DNA of 64,000 nt from Strigops habroptila. Taxonomy: Eukaryota > Chordata > Aves > Psittaciformes > Psittacidae. The stretch's first letter is position 1, and each line of letters begins with the position of its first letter. The DNA lies in the NCBI RefSeq assembly GCF_004027225.2, contig NC_044282.2, forward strand, positions 64,961,225 to 65,025,224, given 5' to 3'. A program made the position numbers and the translations under genes. This document shows, one piece after another, positions 38,201 to 50,165 of the stretch. The notes below the pieces were generated by a model. The model had not been told where the DNA came from. It did no database searches and saw nothing but the letters and a program-made list of their open reading frames with translations.

Positions 38201-40425
38201 AAAACTAGGTGTGGAGCTGAAAACAAAGGGAAATGTGTGTTTGTCCTGTCTCAGAGGGCAAGACACACTGGGTGGCGTGGGAAGGCGGAGTGGGCTCAGC
38301 CCCAGGAGGTGGCTGTCAGGGCTGTGTCAGGCTGTGGCAGCACTGGCAAGGGCAGACGGGACTCATGTGAGTAACTCCTGCTCCCTACCTTCAGGAAAGC
38401 GGAAAAAAAAATCCCCTAACTCTTGCAGCTTCATAAGGAACCTTTACCAGAGCAGCAGCTCCATCTCATGGCATGTGCATTTCACCACACAGATAGACAT
38501 CACCCCCGAAAACAGCATTCCTGTGTACAACCTCCCTACCTCAGCATGGAGGGAGCAGTAAAAGCGCAATGGCTCAAAACGGGCACTGTGTGGACACTGC
38601 CCATCATTTGGCACTTCCCTTGCAGGGAGATGGCAGGAGGTGGCTCTGCCATAATACAACCTCCTGTTAATTCTTGAAGGCAGTTTGAAGATGACAAGAA
38701 AGAGTTCCCGACGTCCCATCCGAAACAGCGCTTGCATCCCAGACCCCATCAGGTTATTCCAGTGTTGGAATTCGAAGCTCAGCTTCACTGCCAAGAATGC
38801 TGCTTAGGCAAGTGTCTTCAAGGAGGTTATGAGGTGCCTTACTCAGTAGCAGCTCCCAGGGGCTGTGTGTATGTGCCTTGGTTTCTGGGTGGCTGCAAGC
38901 TTTCTATGGGCTCTCCTTGCTCTCCGAACAGCACTTGTTGGAGGCACCAAAAAATATGAAAGATTTTTCTTTTCAGGGGAGCCACAGCAGTAAAGCCTTG
39001 AGGAGCATCAGCAGCTGAAGGTAAGGGGTAAGGCATGGATCTTTTTTCCCTAAAGCTGTGCCTGATGCAGAGGGGTTTCTGCTGGCGCTTGCTCTGGGAA
39101 CCAAGGGCAGGAAGCTGAATGCAGGCTGGAGAAAAAAATTCCACGTTATGTCTGACCATTTAGACTTCAAGGTTGTTTGGGTAGTTGTACAAGGTGCAGG
39201 GTCCTGAGTGCATCAGATAGGTATCTGACATGGGTTTTGTGGTTCGTGATTCGTGCCTCTGTCTGGGAAGAGGTTAACAAGAGCAGAGGTTAACAAGTTC
39301 TGCAGACTTACCTAGTTTCTTCTTACAAAAATACTCTTAAAAAGAACTATTTGCAAACCTCTCTGGTCACACTAAAGACATGGTGGTGTCGTGTGGGAAG
39401 CCTGTGATGTGACATCAAGCTTGTAGAGGTGTTTAAAGTTAATCAAAGGCTGAGGAGCAATAATGACTAGAACCCTCTTCTGTCATCTGCATCTTTTCTG
39501 ATGTTGCATCCCAGCAATAAAAGACGCTGTAGTAATTGGACAAGAGTTGATTTTCACAGCGCAGGAAGAAGGCTGTCCGGGAGCAGGGGAAGCCAGGATT
39601 GCAATGCTGCTGCCTATGGTAATGAGCACCTAGTCATCCAGAGAAGGAAAACATGAATATCCTGACAGGAGAGCATCCACTTGTGCCCTGGAGAGTTCAG
39701 ATCGTGGGGCTTTGTATGGTAATGATGTGGTCCTGCTCCAGCAGGCAAAGGGAGGAGCAGTATGGGAAGGCACACCCTGTAACTGAAAAGCCACGAAGGC
39801 ATCTTGGACCTGCAGGTATAGCAGGATGGAGGCAGTGGTTTGCTTGGTCTCCTCAGGTCTGAGGCAGAACGGAGAATCCGTTTAGCTTCCTGGAGTGGGA
39901 AGTACAGAAAAACCTCTTCCCTGTGCTGCTGTATCGCTTCCAGGAGACTACGCTTTTTCTCCTGGGGATTATTCTCAAGGGCATGATGAAGGTGGGAGAA
40001 GATGAAAGTGGAAGAGGAATAACGAAGGAGCAATGCCATGGGGAATTACTTTAAATACCTGTTTTTTCAGGCAGAGACTGCCTGATTCCAGGCTGCAGGA
40101 ATGGCTACGTGGAAGGACATGGCTGTTAGGATCCATAGGTACTGCTCCCTTTCACTGGAAGTGCCTTGTTTCCCTTGGCTAGCATCACATAAAACCTTTC
40201 TGGCTGATAGGTATTTAGGGGAGTGTTAACATAATAAAACAACCATTTGGTAGCTGTAAGGCACCAGTGGCTTCAGCATCTCAAATTGCCGTAACTCAGA
40301 TCAGTCTCCAGTCCAGAAACAACAGAGCAGTTGCAATTCACGTTTTCCAAAGGGTCTTGTTTGTAGCGAGGTTGGTGACCAGGGTGTTTGAGGCTTAATT
40401 TTGCTTATCTAAGGCCGGGTGCTGC
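32291..40425. other. Intergenic, no gene recognised
   Basis: Beyond OTX1 I see moderately GC-rich DNA to about 35 kb and ordinary DNA after it. Open frames are short, overlap on opposite strands, lack splice context and match no family I know. The stretch holds a TG/CA microsatellite at about 33398-33446 and a T run near 34100. Confidence 0.6.
33398..33446. repeat. TA, TG and CA microsatellite forming an inverted repeat
   Basis: A short TA run, a TG run (about 33404-33415), an AT spacer, then a CA run (about 33432-33443). The TG and CA arms are complementary and could fold into a hairpin. Confidence 0.85.
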
Positions 40426-40444
40426 TACATGGAGATTCTTTCAA

Positions 40445-40560
40445 CCAACCTACATAGTATGCTCAAGATTATCAAATCCCAGAATAACATAGGCCTCTGG
40501 AGATCACCCTGCTCAAAGGAGCAAGAGCAGGCTGGGTCGCAACAGCATGGCCTTCAAGGC
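40445..40560 (-). mobile_element. Possible decayed CR1 LINE fragment
   Basis: The stretch contains cctctggagatcaccctgct followed by caaaggagc, which resembles the reverse complement of the avian CR1 3' region. It is diverged and the ends are uncertain. Confidence 0.45.
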
Positions 40561-42837
40561 TACCTCCATCCTGCCTCTAGCCCTTCTTGGAAGACAGAAC
40601 TGAACATGAACGTCAAATCCTGTCCCTACCAAATATTGTGGATGGCATGCTCACTTCTTGTTTGATGCACCCCTCTTGCTTGAAGAGCTGTACTCGACCA
40701 AGCCATACACATGGTGAGAACAGCTGCAGTTTATCCTTGCTCCTCTGGTAACTACTTATGCTGTCCCACCTTCGTCTTCAGTGGTGGGCTCCTCTGGCAA
40801 GCGCTGAACCCAAACCAGCTTGGCAAAACTGCATAGTCTGCATTTGTCCTACCTGCAAGCTGAGACTGCTGCAGCAGCCCTTGCCCATCACCACCAAGGG
40901 TCTGCAGGACCCATGTTCCCTGTGCTAGCATAAAACTACCAGCACTGCTGGGGTCACACAGGTGGCCCCTGTGGTAACATGGTCTTGCCTTTGAGTCACC
41001 TGTTGCATGCTGTAGGGCTAATGCTTTCCTTTAAAAACCAAATCTTGTTTAACTGCTCGAGTGTTGTTTGGCTGTGTGACAGCCTTGCTGCTCTGGCAGG
41101 TGACTGGGAACATTTTGTGGCACGATCTTTACAGTTTCAGGGAGGAGAAGCTTCCTCATAGCTGAGAGCAGCAGCAAGCACGGAAGACACACGTTATGAT
41201 GCACCTAGAGAAGATAGGGTCTGTGTCAGACACGTCCCCACTGAGGCCTCCATGGCCATTTGCACTGGGGATAGGCCACTTCTGGCTCCAGCCTTTTGCC
41301 AACTAACTGGAGAAGGGGGCAAAGCAAAGCCTGCTGTGGGCAGCTGCAGAGATCTTCCTGCAGAATTGACTGTGCAAGAAGGGCTGGGTTTTGGGTGTGC
41401 TCCCCTTGCGTGGCACTGAGCCCGGTATTGTGAGGGCTTCCTCTGAAGCAACATGAGGGAAGTAGTGGTGGAGGGACACCAGCCCTGGGGAGCAGGAGGG
41501 TGAAAGTGGGACGTTGGGATTGGGCTGTCCATCAAATGCTGGCATTGATGCAGCAGGCTGGTGGTGGTGTCCAGGTGTAGAGCTGCTGCTGACGTCACAT
41601 TTGGATTGGATTTGGGATGGGTTGAACTGAAGCGAGAGTTCGGTCCAGCCAGAAGAAGCTGCTTTGCTTTGTTGGGTGCTGGTTCCTGCATTGGTACGCG
41701 ACTGATGGAAGACTTCTGAATTTCCACACACCATTAAGTGTGTGGGGACAGAATGGCATTGAAAATGTATTCCCAGAAGTGCAAAGATAGCGTTGCGTGG
41801 ATGGCTTTTCTACTCTGAAACAAACTGGTGTGCACAACAGGCCTCCCCTTACCCAGCAAGTCATTTCCCTTTGCGGCCCATTGGAGCTGCTGCTTCCCTT
41901 CCCTCGGTCCTGCAACAAACTGAGCAGCTCAACAAGGATGGAGGTGCCCAAGTAGCTCTGCAGTGTGTGGAGAAATCGGGGCACCTACACTGTGGTTGCA
42001 GAGGTCACACTTTGACACACCAGCTTTTAGCAATGGTGACTGCTCAGCTGCAGTAACTTTTTGGAACCAAAGGATGCTTTAACCACTCCCTTGTGTAAGT
42101 CCTTAATGATGCGACAGCAAAGCTTTCTTCTTTGTATCACTCTCATTATACAGCCTGTATGTTTGTGCTTGTGGATTTTATTGTGCTAGTCGAAAGCTTT
42201 CAGACGAACTTCTCAGTTTATGAATTCAATTGCTTAAATGAGGGCAAGGAGCATCTTACATGCAGCTCGGGGAAGGAGTAGACAACTGCTGGATAACCCA
42301 GCTGCAAACCCAGGAATCCTACCAATGCCTCCAGACCGTCGCTGCTGCTATATTTTACTTGACTCTGTATCCTGAGGCCACCAAAGACATCAGAAGGCTG
42401 TTGAGGACATCCTTTTGAGTATGGAAATTTCCTGCCAGCAGGACCATGGCGCAGTGAACTCTGTCACCTGCTCCCCAGCCTTTCCCCATCCTCCACCCAG
42501 AGAGAAAGCGCAGGGGCCCACGGGAGGCTGCAGAGGTGGGGCTGGCGCGTGTTGTTCTCCAGTGCTTTGGGACTGGTAGAACAGCTCTTGGAGCACGATT
42601 TTACTTGGCACAGGTTGGTTTTGTAATGAAAGAAATAAATAAGTGCCATCCTGCTCTGCTGGGAGGTTGAAGCATTTCCTTTCTACTTTTTTTTTTTTTT
42701 TTGTAATGATCTATTTGTACCGAGGCCAAACATTGAATGCTCCAGCCTCAAAAATAAAAGTTTCAACAAGAACTGTAATTGGGAGGAGGCTACAACACAG
42801 GCACTCTTGTGCCTTCATCCATGCTGCTGTGAGACAG

Positions 42838-42905
42838 CTTTTATTTTATTTTATTTTATATTTTATTTTATTTTATTTTATCGTCTTTTATTGTATTATT
42901 TTATA
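42838..42905. repeat. TTTTA pentanucleotide microsatellite
   Basis: About 65 bases of TTTTA units with a few interruptions. Simple tandem repeat. Confidence 0.9.
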
Positions 42906-45900
42906 TTTTCATATTTTTCCTTTAAAGTGGAACTGAAGGAGTGCATTGGTGCTGCTGACTCATCAGGTTTGGAGACAGGCTCGCCCTATGTATGTACTCT
43001 ATACGCACCCCCACTGACACCCAACCGCCTGGGGCACCAGACCAGGACAGGAGGTAATAACCCCACAGAGATGGGGTGTAGCTGATAGATTTGGAGGAAG
43101 AGGTGGGGTCTCAAAACCCACACTGAGGTCTTCTCTTCTCCTGCCCTGGTGAGCTTCCTGCATGCTGGAAGTGTGCGAGCGCCTGAGCCAGCGCGGAAGA
43201 GGGAGGAGGACATAGGACTGGAGGCTGGCGGTGGGGGAAGGGATGGTCCACCTTTTTTGGCAGCACCTTACAATCAGCTTAAAGCGATCATGAAACCATA
43301 GGGTAGTATTTCACCCCTCTTTACTGTGGTCTCACGCTTGAAAGCGTCAATACGAGCGCTGGCTAGCTTGTGTAAGATGAACATAGATGGAGAACAATAA
43401 GTTCTTTCTTAGGTCCCATCCAACAGGCATCAGATAATAATAATTTTCAAGTTTTATGCACTGCGCTCAGCTCAAAGGCGCAGACGAAGCCGCGCTCTAG
43501 CAGTGCATTGCTCTATAGGAGCATTTCTACCAATTTCAGCGAGAGCCCTGCAGGCAGACAGCTTGCAGGGACAGGCTCGGGGAGTTTCAGGAAGCTGCAA
43601 AATAGAGTAAATAATAATAAGCAGAAATAAAAAAATAAATCAGAAATGGGTTACCTGCGCTGAAGGAACTGCTCTCAAATTTCCTGCAAGAAAGAAAGAT
43701 CACCATGTTATTTACATTCCAGGTAACTCGCTGAAAAACCCAAACAGACAAGGGTATGGTATTAGGTAACTCTTTCACTTTTATGATAGGATGCAGCTAT
43801 TTTATATCCTGTTATTGAATGGATGAATTACAATTTTTAATACATTGTTTATACAGGTCCACACATGTGGGATATGAATATTCCCTCAAACACTACACCA
43901 AGTTAAAGCAAAAGTGATTTTTGTGGATAGGGCAGTGTGGAGACACGAGGCCAGCAATGGATCGGGGTTCCCGCATCATCCCAGCTCAGTGAGGAGCTGT
44001 TGCAGGAGTGGGATGCACACAGCGAGACTGCAGCACACCTCTCGACCTGCAGCAGGGTAGGTGTGGGGTGGTGGAGCTGCCTGCTTGAGTGCTCCCGGGA
44101 GGGCTTTGCAGCCCATGTGCTGTCAGGTTGCTGTTGGAGGTGCTTGAGGATGAGGCTTCGTGTTACAGCTTGAGCCGAATTAACAGCTGCCAACATCAAA
44201 AAGAAGTCCTGCTGCAGGCAATGTGCTTCTGCCCCTCACTTGGTGCTGTCTGTGGTGTTCTCAGGTCCCCAGGCAAAGCAGTTTTGTTCAGGGGATGGAC
44301 AAAAGCCGACAGGAAAGAAAACAATCTTTTTTTGGTTGGATTAACATGGTGGCGGCCCCCTGCGTGATCCCATGAATGTGCGTGAAAGAAGGTGGTAAGG
44401 GGGAAGGCAGGACCTTCCCGTTTCAATGGTGGCAAGTTGCTAGTTCACTGTAAGGTGGAAGAGCACCTGTAGCTGGTTTGTTTGAAACTATCTATTTCAG
44501 TTGTGGCTATAGGATCTGCAGTTATGCCTTGACTTTCCGTGTCAGTGTGCCTGGAGACTGGCTCAGTTCCCACATACCTGCCAGTACAGTGACGAGACAC
44601 CTGGACAAGGCAGAAGATAAAAATCCTCATCTCACCTCTTATGCAAATACTCTTACATATACCTGCCTGGCTGACTTCACAGGACAACTTTTTAACCACG
44701 ACTTTCTCTTGCTGGACTACTCCTCTATTATACTGTTGCACTACTTTGCTACAGTGGAGATAGATACCAAACTCTGTCAAAGCAAGACAGCCATGTCTGT
44801 TTACTCCAGAACCCTTTGCAGAAGTAGTGTAAAACACTGCTCCGCAAGCCATGTAACTGGTGATGCTCCGCTGCTGGCCGTTGCACACTGAATAACAGAG
44901 CAACAGCGACCAAAACTAATAAACATTTTCCCTGTCTTTGTCAAAACATGAATTGCATTGCACGATAAGGAGATTCCAATGATCAGTTGATATATTCTAT
45001 GTTTTGAGAGCTGGCAGCTGAGTCCTTATGCCTCTCCCTGCTAGGTACACACAAACCAAACTCACGCTGCAATATCACTGCCTTATTTTAATTCCTAGAT
45101 CCAAATTCTTTCTCGAGATATCAATCACCATTATTTCTAGCTTCATCCCCTTGTGCATATTTGAAAGAAACTTGTTTGCTTACCTTCCTGGCTGCTGGAA
45201 AACGCTTTCCCCATCAGGGAGGTGGCGCGGCCATCCACTCCAGGCTTACGCTCGGTGTCCTCTGCCTGTCTGTGGCTGGTGGGTCTTTGAAAACAAAACA
45301 CAAGTGGTAGAAGGGAGGGAGCAAGGGCTGAAGAGTCAGGGAGACACTGCATAGCAGAGCAAAGCTGTTTTGTTTGTTTTCTATCTTTTCAAGTACACAG
45401 CAGCCTGTGTAATTCCCTGGCTACAAACTGTAGCTCTTTTTTATCAGATGCCAGCACGCTTGTTGACTGAGTGTCACTAGGATCACTCATTTGGCCATGC
45501 AGTCGCTCTAGCACCATCCTGTCATTCAAAGACACAGTGTAAAGCTGTTGTTTTTTGGAGGAATTAAAGTTTTGTTAAATAGGACAGGCTGGGGATGTGC
45601 AACACACGTAGCGGGTGCCTGGCACTGCAGCAGGCAGTGGATCCTAGGTGGATGCTGGGAGAGGAGGAAGTCAGACCCAAAAGGCAGCACTAATTTTCTG
45701 TGATTTTTCAGTTAAACCCTGTCCCCACACTACTTCCATCACTGACATCCAAGTTGCAAAGGAGCTGCAGGGAGGAAAACACCAGGTATGTGTTACAGAA
45801 AATGCACATGGGGGGGTTTTTCTTTTTTTTTTTTTTTGTATTTGTTTTTGTTTTTGCTAGTCTTGATTTCTTCACTCATCATTAATCTCTGCTTACGTAG

Positions 45901-47459
45901 GCGTGTGGAAAGGCAATCCATTCCCAAGGCAGTGGAACTGGAAATCCGGAGGCCATCTTGTCCTATTTTGGCCTGCAGACTCACTGCTCGTCCTGCCATC
46001 TGCAAACTGCCAGGTGCCTGGCAAAGTCCAAGGGAGGGTTGCCTTCAGCAAGAATGAGTCAAACAGAGAAAATAAACTAAACCTCTCCTACCAGGCCAGC
46101 TGGGAACCCCTCAGGGGGGGATTCTTCTCATTTGGGTGGCTTTTCCTCCTCGCATGGACGTAGTCATGTTCAACTCAAGTAGTGTTTTACTCAAGGGTGG
46201 CTTTCAGATATGACAGTAGTGCAGTTGTGAGAATGAAAATGTGAACGCTTTTGCGCAGCATGCAATTTGTTATATGACCAAGCATAAAATCTCACTTGGC
46301 TTTGATAATACAAATAATACATTCCAGGCATAAAAAGCCCATTATTACTGATGACAACATAAATAATTAAAGAAAAATCTCAGATTCTCCCTGTGCCTTT
46401 GTCTTCATACAACCAGTCAGGCGATAGCTATGCAAGCAGCTGGACATCTGTAAAGCAACTAAAAGCAACTCTCCTCATCAGCTTTCCTGAAAACATTTTT
46501 AAGCTGCAGTAATGCAACTCTTCCATCAAGCTAAGCTTTATTGGTTCAGCAAAAGAAACTAAGAAACTTCATTGGAGACCAGATTATGATGGTTGCAAAA
46601 TCTGAGGGATCCTTCTGCTCTTCGACCCCATTATCTCCTCTGTAGTGTCTTGATCAGCTTTCTTACACACAGCCTCGGATTCTGCCGAGAACTGCAAATT
46701 GCTTTTTTGGCTGCCAAATTGCCATAACCCTTCTATTTTTATGTTTTAAAAGAGCTTAAACCTCTCCATCCTCTTTGGATGTGTCTTTAAAATTGACCAG
46801 TACTGGGAGGATTTCATGTATATCCGAAGGCTTAGAAGAAGATGTTACCTCTACCAAGCTTCTAGTTTTACAGTCAACAGACATGAAAAGCCCAGCAGGG
46901 ATAAAAGGAACTTAACCAGTTCTGTCTAATGCATATAAATCTACCTAAGAGCTCAAGGCACTGGAAGTACTCAATGCCCCACATTTATCTCAGTCTAAGA
47001 TACAAAAATGGGTCTTCAGCTCACATGCCACATGTCTCATTTTGATGCCAAGTTAATATGAATTAAGAGACTGAGATGAATAAACAAGGTCAGTCTGGGC
47101 TGGGCCAAGTTGAATCAATGTAAAATAATTGTCAGTATTTTCTGTCAGCAGTGCTGGTTTATCTTGGCTCGGGATTCTCGGCGCTATAGATTATAAAATG
47201 TTTTCAGTGGAACAGTTGGCAGACATTTTATTGATTTTGCTTTGTTTTGTGAATGCTGGAAAAATTTCCATTAAGTATACATGCTGCTCATGTGATGAAG
47301 CCAAATTGCTTTTCCAAACTTCTCTTTCTTCAAGTGTGCTATCGTGTTAATATGTTAGCAATCTAATTTAATCAAGAGGACCTTTGTCTGGAATCAAGAG
47401 GCCACAGAGCACACCTTGATGCATCTCAAGTACTTATGGGTTAATAAGAGTTAATTTTG

Positions 47460-47600
47460 TATTTTCAAGGTGCTGTACACACACTGACTAACTAATTTGC
47501 CCAACACCCCTTTGAAGGTGGTAACGTATTATCTTAGTTTTACAGACGTAGAAATTGAGAGTGCAGCATTGCACAGAGCCACACATATTTGCCTGCTGTT
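47460..47600 (-). mobile_element. Ancient MIR-like SINE remnant
   Basis: The series ttttcaaggtgctgtacaca, then ttatcttagttttacagacg, then gaaattgagagtgcag and a cacagagccacac segment follows the order of the reverse complement of a MIR-type SINE. It is strongly diverged. Confidence 0.5.
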
Positions 47601-50039
47601 GCCTTCTGGATGTACGTGAAGCTCCTGTTGCCTTCACCAGGGCTGGGCAATGGCAAAGAATGAGAAGGGAGGGTGCAGCGACCAGGCAGGATTAGCACTG
47701 CTGAGCTGCTGGATTCCACTTCTGTGATGAATTTCCTACACCACATCGCCTCTTAATAGAGTTACTTTGGAACTGAAAATTGCTAGGACAGACAGAGCAG
47801 CTTGTAGGATTACACCTGGACCTAAGGCAGACTGTATTTCTCAGCCTATATTCCTGCTATTTTAAGATCAGGTTTGCTTTGTGGTTAAAGAATACTTCTG
47901 TAAATAATAACTAATGTTGGAACAATACAAGAGGTGTCATAATGGTGATGAATGCTTATTTCGTTTAATTGCATGCAACAGTGGAGTAAGTAAGAAATCT
48001 GCTTAATGGGTTTTTTACATAACATACAAAAAGGGATGCAGTGGGATAAGTCTAATTCTCTCTCTGTTTACGCTGATTTAATAACCAACATATACAGATA
48101 CGAAAGACTGTCATGCAGCTTTCTCTTAACGCTTCCTGAGGTTTGATCAATCATGCTACTGAATCAAAATATACAAACATGCTTCTGAGCTTAAATAAAA
48201 GCCTTGCATAAAAGTAGAAAAGTATGTATTTTAAGCAAGTACATAAGCAACAGGAAAGTTTTATGATAAAAAAACACTGTGATGATAGATACTTTTGCCT
48301 TCTATCCTAATAACTTGTATTAAAAGCAGAGATATTCCAATTAAAATAGCAGTAGTTCTGGCTTCGGGGATGGAGACATGGTAGATGGAAAAAGCTAAAT
48401 AAAAGCCTCCAACCCAGCTTCACATACCTCCTGACACTACCAACAAATGAAAGATATTTAAACTCACAATGCATTATAGTAAAGAGACTGGATGACGCAC
48501 TGACTGCAGTTACCAATGCCAATGGCTGAGGAGTGAGTGCACACATATAGCTCTGTGCTGATTCTTATGTGCCAAACTCTGGCACGGTCACAGGCACTAA
48601 CTGGTTGACTCATCCAGAAATAAGCTGTCCCTCAGTGAGTCAATGAGTTCCTGTAACGCCTTGCTGAGAGGATCGGTATGCTACCTTGGTCCTCTGAACA
48701 ACAACATCCGTACCTTCTGAAAATATTTTCCTCATTTACAAGCAGCAAAAGGGTTATACTGATCAGAATGTTTCCATAAGTAGGTAACAAGAATAATAAG
48801 AGGACAAGAACTGCTAGACTATAACATATCTGGCACGTGGAAGAAAGAATAGTAATGGTCAATGGCAAATATAAGCCAGAGATGAGAGCTTTGCCTTGTA
48901 AAATTATTTACTGGACTGTGTATTGTGCATTGGTGGTATTTAACTGTCCTGTTCATGTTAAAGTGAAAGAAATCATGCAGCAGATAAAATGCCTCTATCT
49001 GGAGTGTTGTTCTGCAATCTTTATTGCCCGTAACTTACTCTGTGTGTGTACGCATGGTTTGGGAAGTTGACTACTGTTCTCTGCTGACAGTCACACTATT
49101 GCTACCTTCATGAAGTGTCATGGAGTTAAGCCAATTTTCTCTGTAAAACATAACGTTAGTCTCAGACTACATTCTCTCCTTTCTGACTGCCAAGGCAAGA
49201 AGAGAAGCCAGACTTCACCTAGAATAAAATCTCAAAGAAATAAATCCCTGAGACTATTTTATGAATTATTATTTTGGTTCTAGCCTTTTCTGCCCCTTTT
49301 CTGCCCCTGTCTCTGTCCCAGGCTATGAGCTTTCCTTGTTAGGCAAAGGAGATGATGGCAGGAAGAGTTAATGGAAGTGATTTGTTAATCATGCAGCCTG
49401 AAAACTAGGCTTCTGTTACACATATGCAGATGCCAGGGTCCCTGAAGGGCATCAGCAACAAGATTTATTAAGTTAGTTAACAGTAATGTCTTCTGCTAGT
49501 CTTCACAGGGCCCTTGCCCAGGGCTTCTGCTTAGGTGTAATTCATGAGATATGTCTCACCTGTCCCAAAAAAAAATTCTGTCAAAGCTGAAATACAGGAA
49601 ACAAAGAAGTCTAGGAATGTGCTAGAGATGAGCTTCCAAAAACCTGGGTGAGATACAGATTTGGGACAGTATCTGGGTCTGGCAGGGCTGCTAGTGTTAG
49701 AAATGCGGTCATGTAGGTCAATTGATTTCACGGGTTTGGTGGTACAAAGATGTAAAGCCAAGGCAGACAACGAAAGATGCTGGAAAAGAAGAAAGAACAG
49801 CTGTCGAGTGCACTTGCTGAATATCTCTACAGTCCTGTTGTGATGTCTTACATTGATTAGGGGAACCACTACTAACCAGAAGACAGCAGAGCCTGTGAGT
49901 ACTTGAATTCATGCAAGCCAAGTGCACGAATGGTGCTACTAGCTTTGTGTGACTTACAATTAACTTGTACGGATGAGGTTGTGGGTTTTTATAGCAAGAT
50001 TAATGACACTGAACACTGATCTCTACTGGCAAAGAACAG

Positions 50040-50165
50040 ATTTATTCTAGGTTGGAAGGGAGCTCTGGAGGTAATCTGGCACAATGCTCTTCTCAAAGCA
50101 GATTCAACTGTTCAGTTAGATCCAGCTTCAAGATGGATCTGCGACCCAGGAGGGACTTGTGCCAG
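50040..50165 (-). mobile_element. CR1 LINE 3' fragment
   Basis: The stretch reads ctaggttggaagggagctct, ggaggtaatctgg, then ctcaaagcagattcaact. This is the reverse complement of the 3' end of avian/reptilian CR1 elements, diverged and truncated. It is the clearest retroelement in the window and supports a sauropsid source. Confidence 0.75.

Larger units (their letters stand above)
40561..50035. other. Intergenic, no gene recognised
   Basis: No coding exon is supported. Overlapping open frames on both strands at 44445-44903 (137 and 152 codons) and a 177-codon minus-strand frame at 41194-41727 match nothing I recognise and lack gene context. Simple repeats at 42838-42905 and a MIR-like remnant near 47460-47600 lie inside. 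Confidence 0.55.

Noticed and set aside
41194-41727. 177-codon minus-strand frame
   Set aside because: Low similarity to anything known, no splice or promoter context, composition like surrounding intergenic DNA.
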